From Brevibacillus fortis (lineage in GTDB: Bacteria > Bacillota > Bacilli > Brevibacillales > Brevibacillaceae): 64,000 nucleotides of DNA. A program made the translations under genes and the position numbers. Positions 63,378-64,000 of the stretch are shown piece by piece (the stretch's first letter is position 1; the number at the start of each line of letters is the position of its first letter). The notes beneath the pieces were generated by a model, which was not told the DNA's origin, ran no database searches, and saw only the letters and a list, made by a program, of their open reading frames with translations. The stretch covers positions 123,948 through 187,947 of the forward strand of contig NZ_PXZM01000014.1 in NCBI RefSeq assembly GCF_003013395.1, in the 5' to 3' direction.

Positions 63378-64000
63378 ATGTACGCATGCAGTTATTCAGG
63401 CACTGTGCTAGGCATTGACGGTATGGTAGTCACTGTAGAAACAGACATAGCCAATGGGTTGCCTCAATTCGATTTGGTCGGACTGGGCGGTTCAGCAGTA
63501 AAAGAAGCGAGAGATCGTGTTCGTGCTGCTTTACGCAACGCAGGCTACGACTACCCAATGCAGCGAATCACTGTCAACCTTGCACCAGCAGACCAGCGCA
63601 AGGAAGGCTCAGGCTTCGACCTTGCTATTGCCTGTGGAATTTTACTCGCCTCGAAGCAAATGCACCCCAGACAGGAGCGAATCCTCGTTTTAGGAGAATT
63701 GGCATTAGATGGCTCTCTCCGCCCTGTAACGGGTGTACTTCCCATCCTGCTAGAAGCCAAAAATGCAGGATTTACCCACGTGATTCTCCCCGAACAAAAT
63801 GCAGCGGAAGCACGGCTCGTCGACATTACCGTATTGCCTGCGAGTAATCTGGAAGAGGCTGTGAACTACTGGAAAGAAGGACTTCATTGTAAAAACTCAG
63901 ACTTATCTTTTCACGAAACACAAACAGGCAAGATAAATGTCAACCAGCTGCCTCCTGACTTTGCCAATGTTTACGGACAACACTTTGTAAAACGTGGCTT
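63378..64000 (+). CDS. ComM/YifB family Mg-chelatase-like AAA ATPase (N-terminal part, cut by window end)
   Basis: The first 207 codons of a gene that runs off the window. It opens with YSGTVLGIDGMVVTVETDIANGLPQFDLVGL, then KEARDRVRAALRNAGYDYPMQRITVNLAPADQRKEGSGFDLAIA and ILGELALDGSLRPVTG-type strips (seen as VLGELALDGSLRP): the Lon-like ChlI domain that precedes the ATPase core in YifB/ComM proteins, which help branch migration during natural transformation. The Walker motifs would follow outside the window. GGGGGAGAGG precedes the ATG. Confidence 0.93.
   Translation, partial: MYACSYSGTVLGIDGMVVTVETDIANGLPQFDLVGLGGSAVKEARDRVRAALRNAGYDYPMQRITVNLAPADQRKEGSGFDLAIACGILLASKQMHPRQERILVLGELALDGSLRPVTGVLPILLEAKNAGFTHVILPEQNAAEARLVDITVLPASNLEEAVNYWKEGLHCKNSDLSFHETQTGKINVNQLPPDFANVYGQHFVKRG

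Overview
The window reads as chromosomal DNA of a spore-forming Firmicute of the Brevibacillus/Paenibacillus kind, most likely Brevibacillus. The basis is a Bacillus-type core gene order, strong GGAGG ribosome sites, frequent TTG/GTG starts, a complete tricistronic spore-germination operon with a small extra membrane subunit, ylbJ, and gene-by-gene agreement with Bacillus core proteins. The species call is inference from gene order and protein resemblance; no search was run.

Layout. 1-9 kb: tail of a VanY-type D,D-carboxypeptidase, a type I signal peptidase, a MarR regulator with a secreted repeat protein, aminopeptidase AmpS, a type III polyketide synthase/methyltransferase pair (bpsA-bpsB), a GGDEF cyclase and a DUF47-Pit phosphate transport operon. 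9-16.3 kb: lgt, then a germinant-receptor operon (A, C, D-like, B) flanked by a stand-alone LigD-type primase-polymerase and a stand-alone ATP-dependent DNA ligase. 16.4-20.5 kb: a redox-type cluster (HxlR regulator with tandem operator-like repeats, nitroreductase, luciferase-like monooxygenase, DUF896, Rrf2, ABM-domain monooxygenase, DUF1904). 20.5-25.8 kb: thiC under a TPP riboswitch, a CDF metal exporter, Ku and a 166-bp MITE-like element.

25.8-56.4 kb is a long core block: rsmD-coaD, ylbJ-ylbK-ylbL, yceD-rpmF, then a DeoR regulator and a three-gene ABC exporter, then fapR-plsX-fabH-fabD-fabG-acpP-fabF-rnc-smc-ftsY, ylxM-ffh-rpsP-khpA-ylqD-rimM-trmD-rplS, a second signal peptidase, rbgA, rnhB, an orphan FliK-like/FlhB-C-like pair and yraN. 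Here fatty acid initiation and elongation, chromosome condensation, signal recognition particle function and ribosome maturation are co-located. A FapR promoter/operator is readable at the head of the lipid operon.

56.4-64 kb is accessory: a seven-repeat BIG2 surface protein, an island of RNA/NAD-linked enzymes (YcgL-type nucleotidyltransferase, NADAR protein, KptA-type RNA 2'-phosphotransferase) with a decayed phosphatase-like gene, several tiny membrane proteins, three orphan immunity-type genes (one DUF2716) and the first third of a ComM/YifB-type Mg-chelatase-like ATPase cut by the window end.

The points most worth a second look are the split NHEJ set wrapped around a germination operon, the FliK/FlhB-C pair outside any flagellar locus, the NADAR-KptA-nucleotidyltransferase island and the structured MITE-like element. 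No rRNA, tRNA or CRISPR array was seen.
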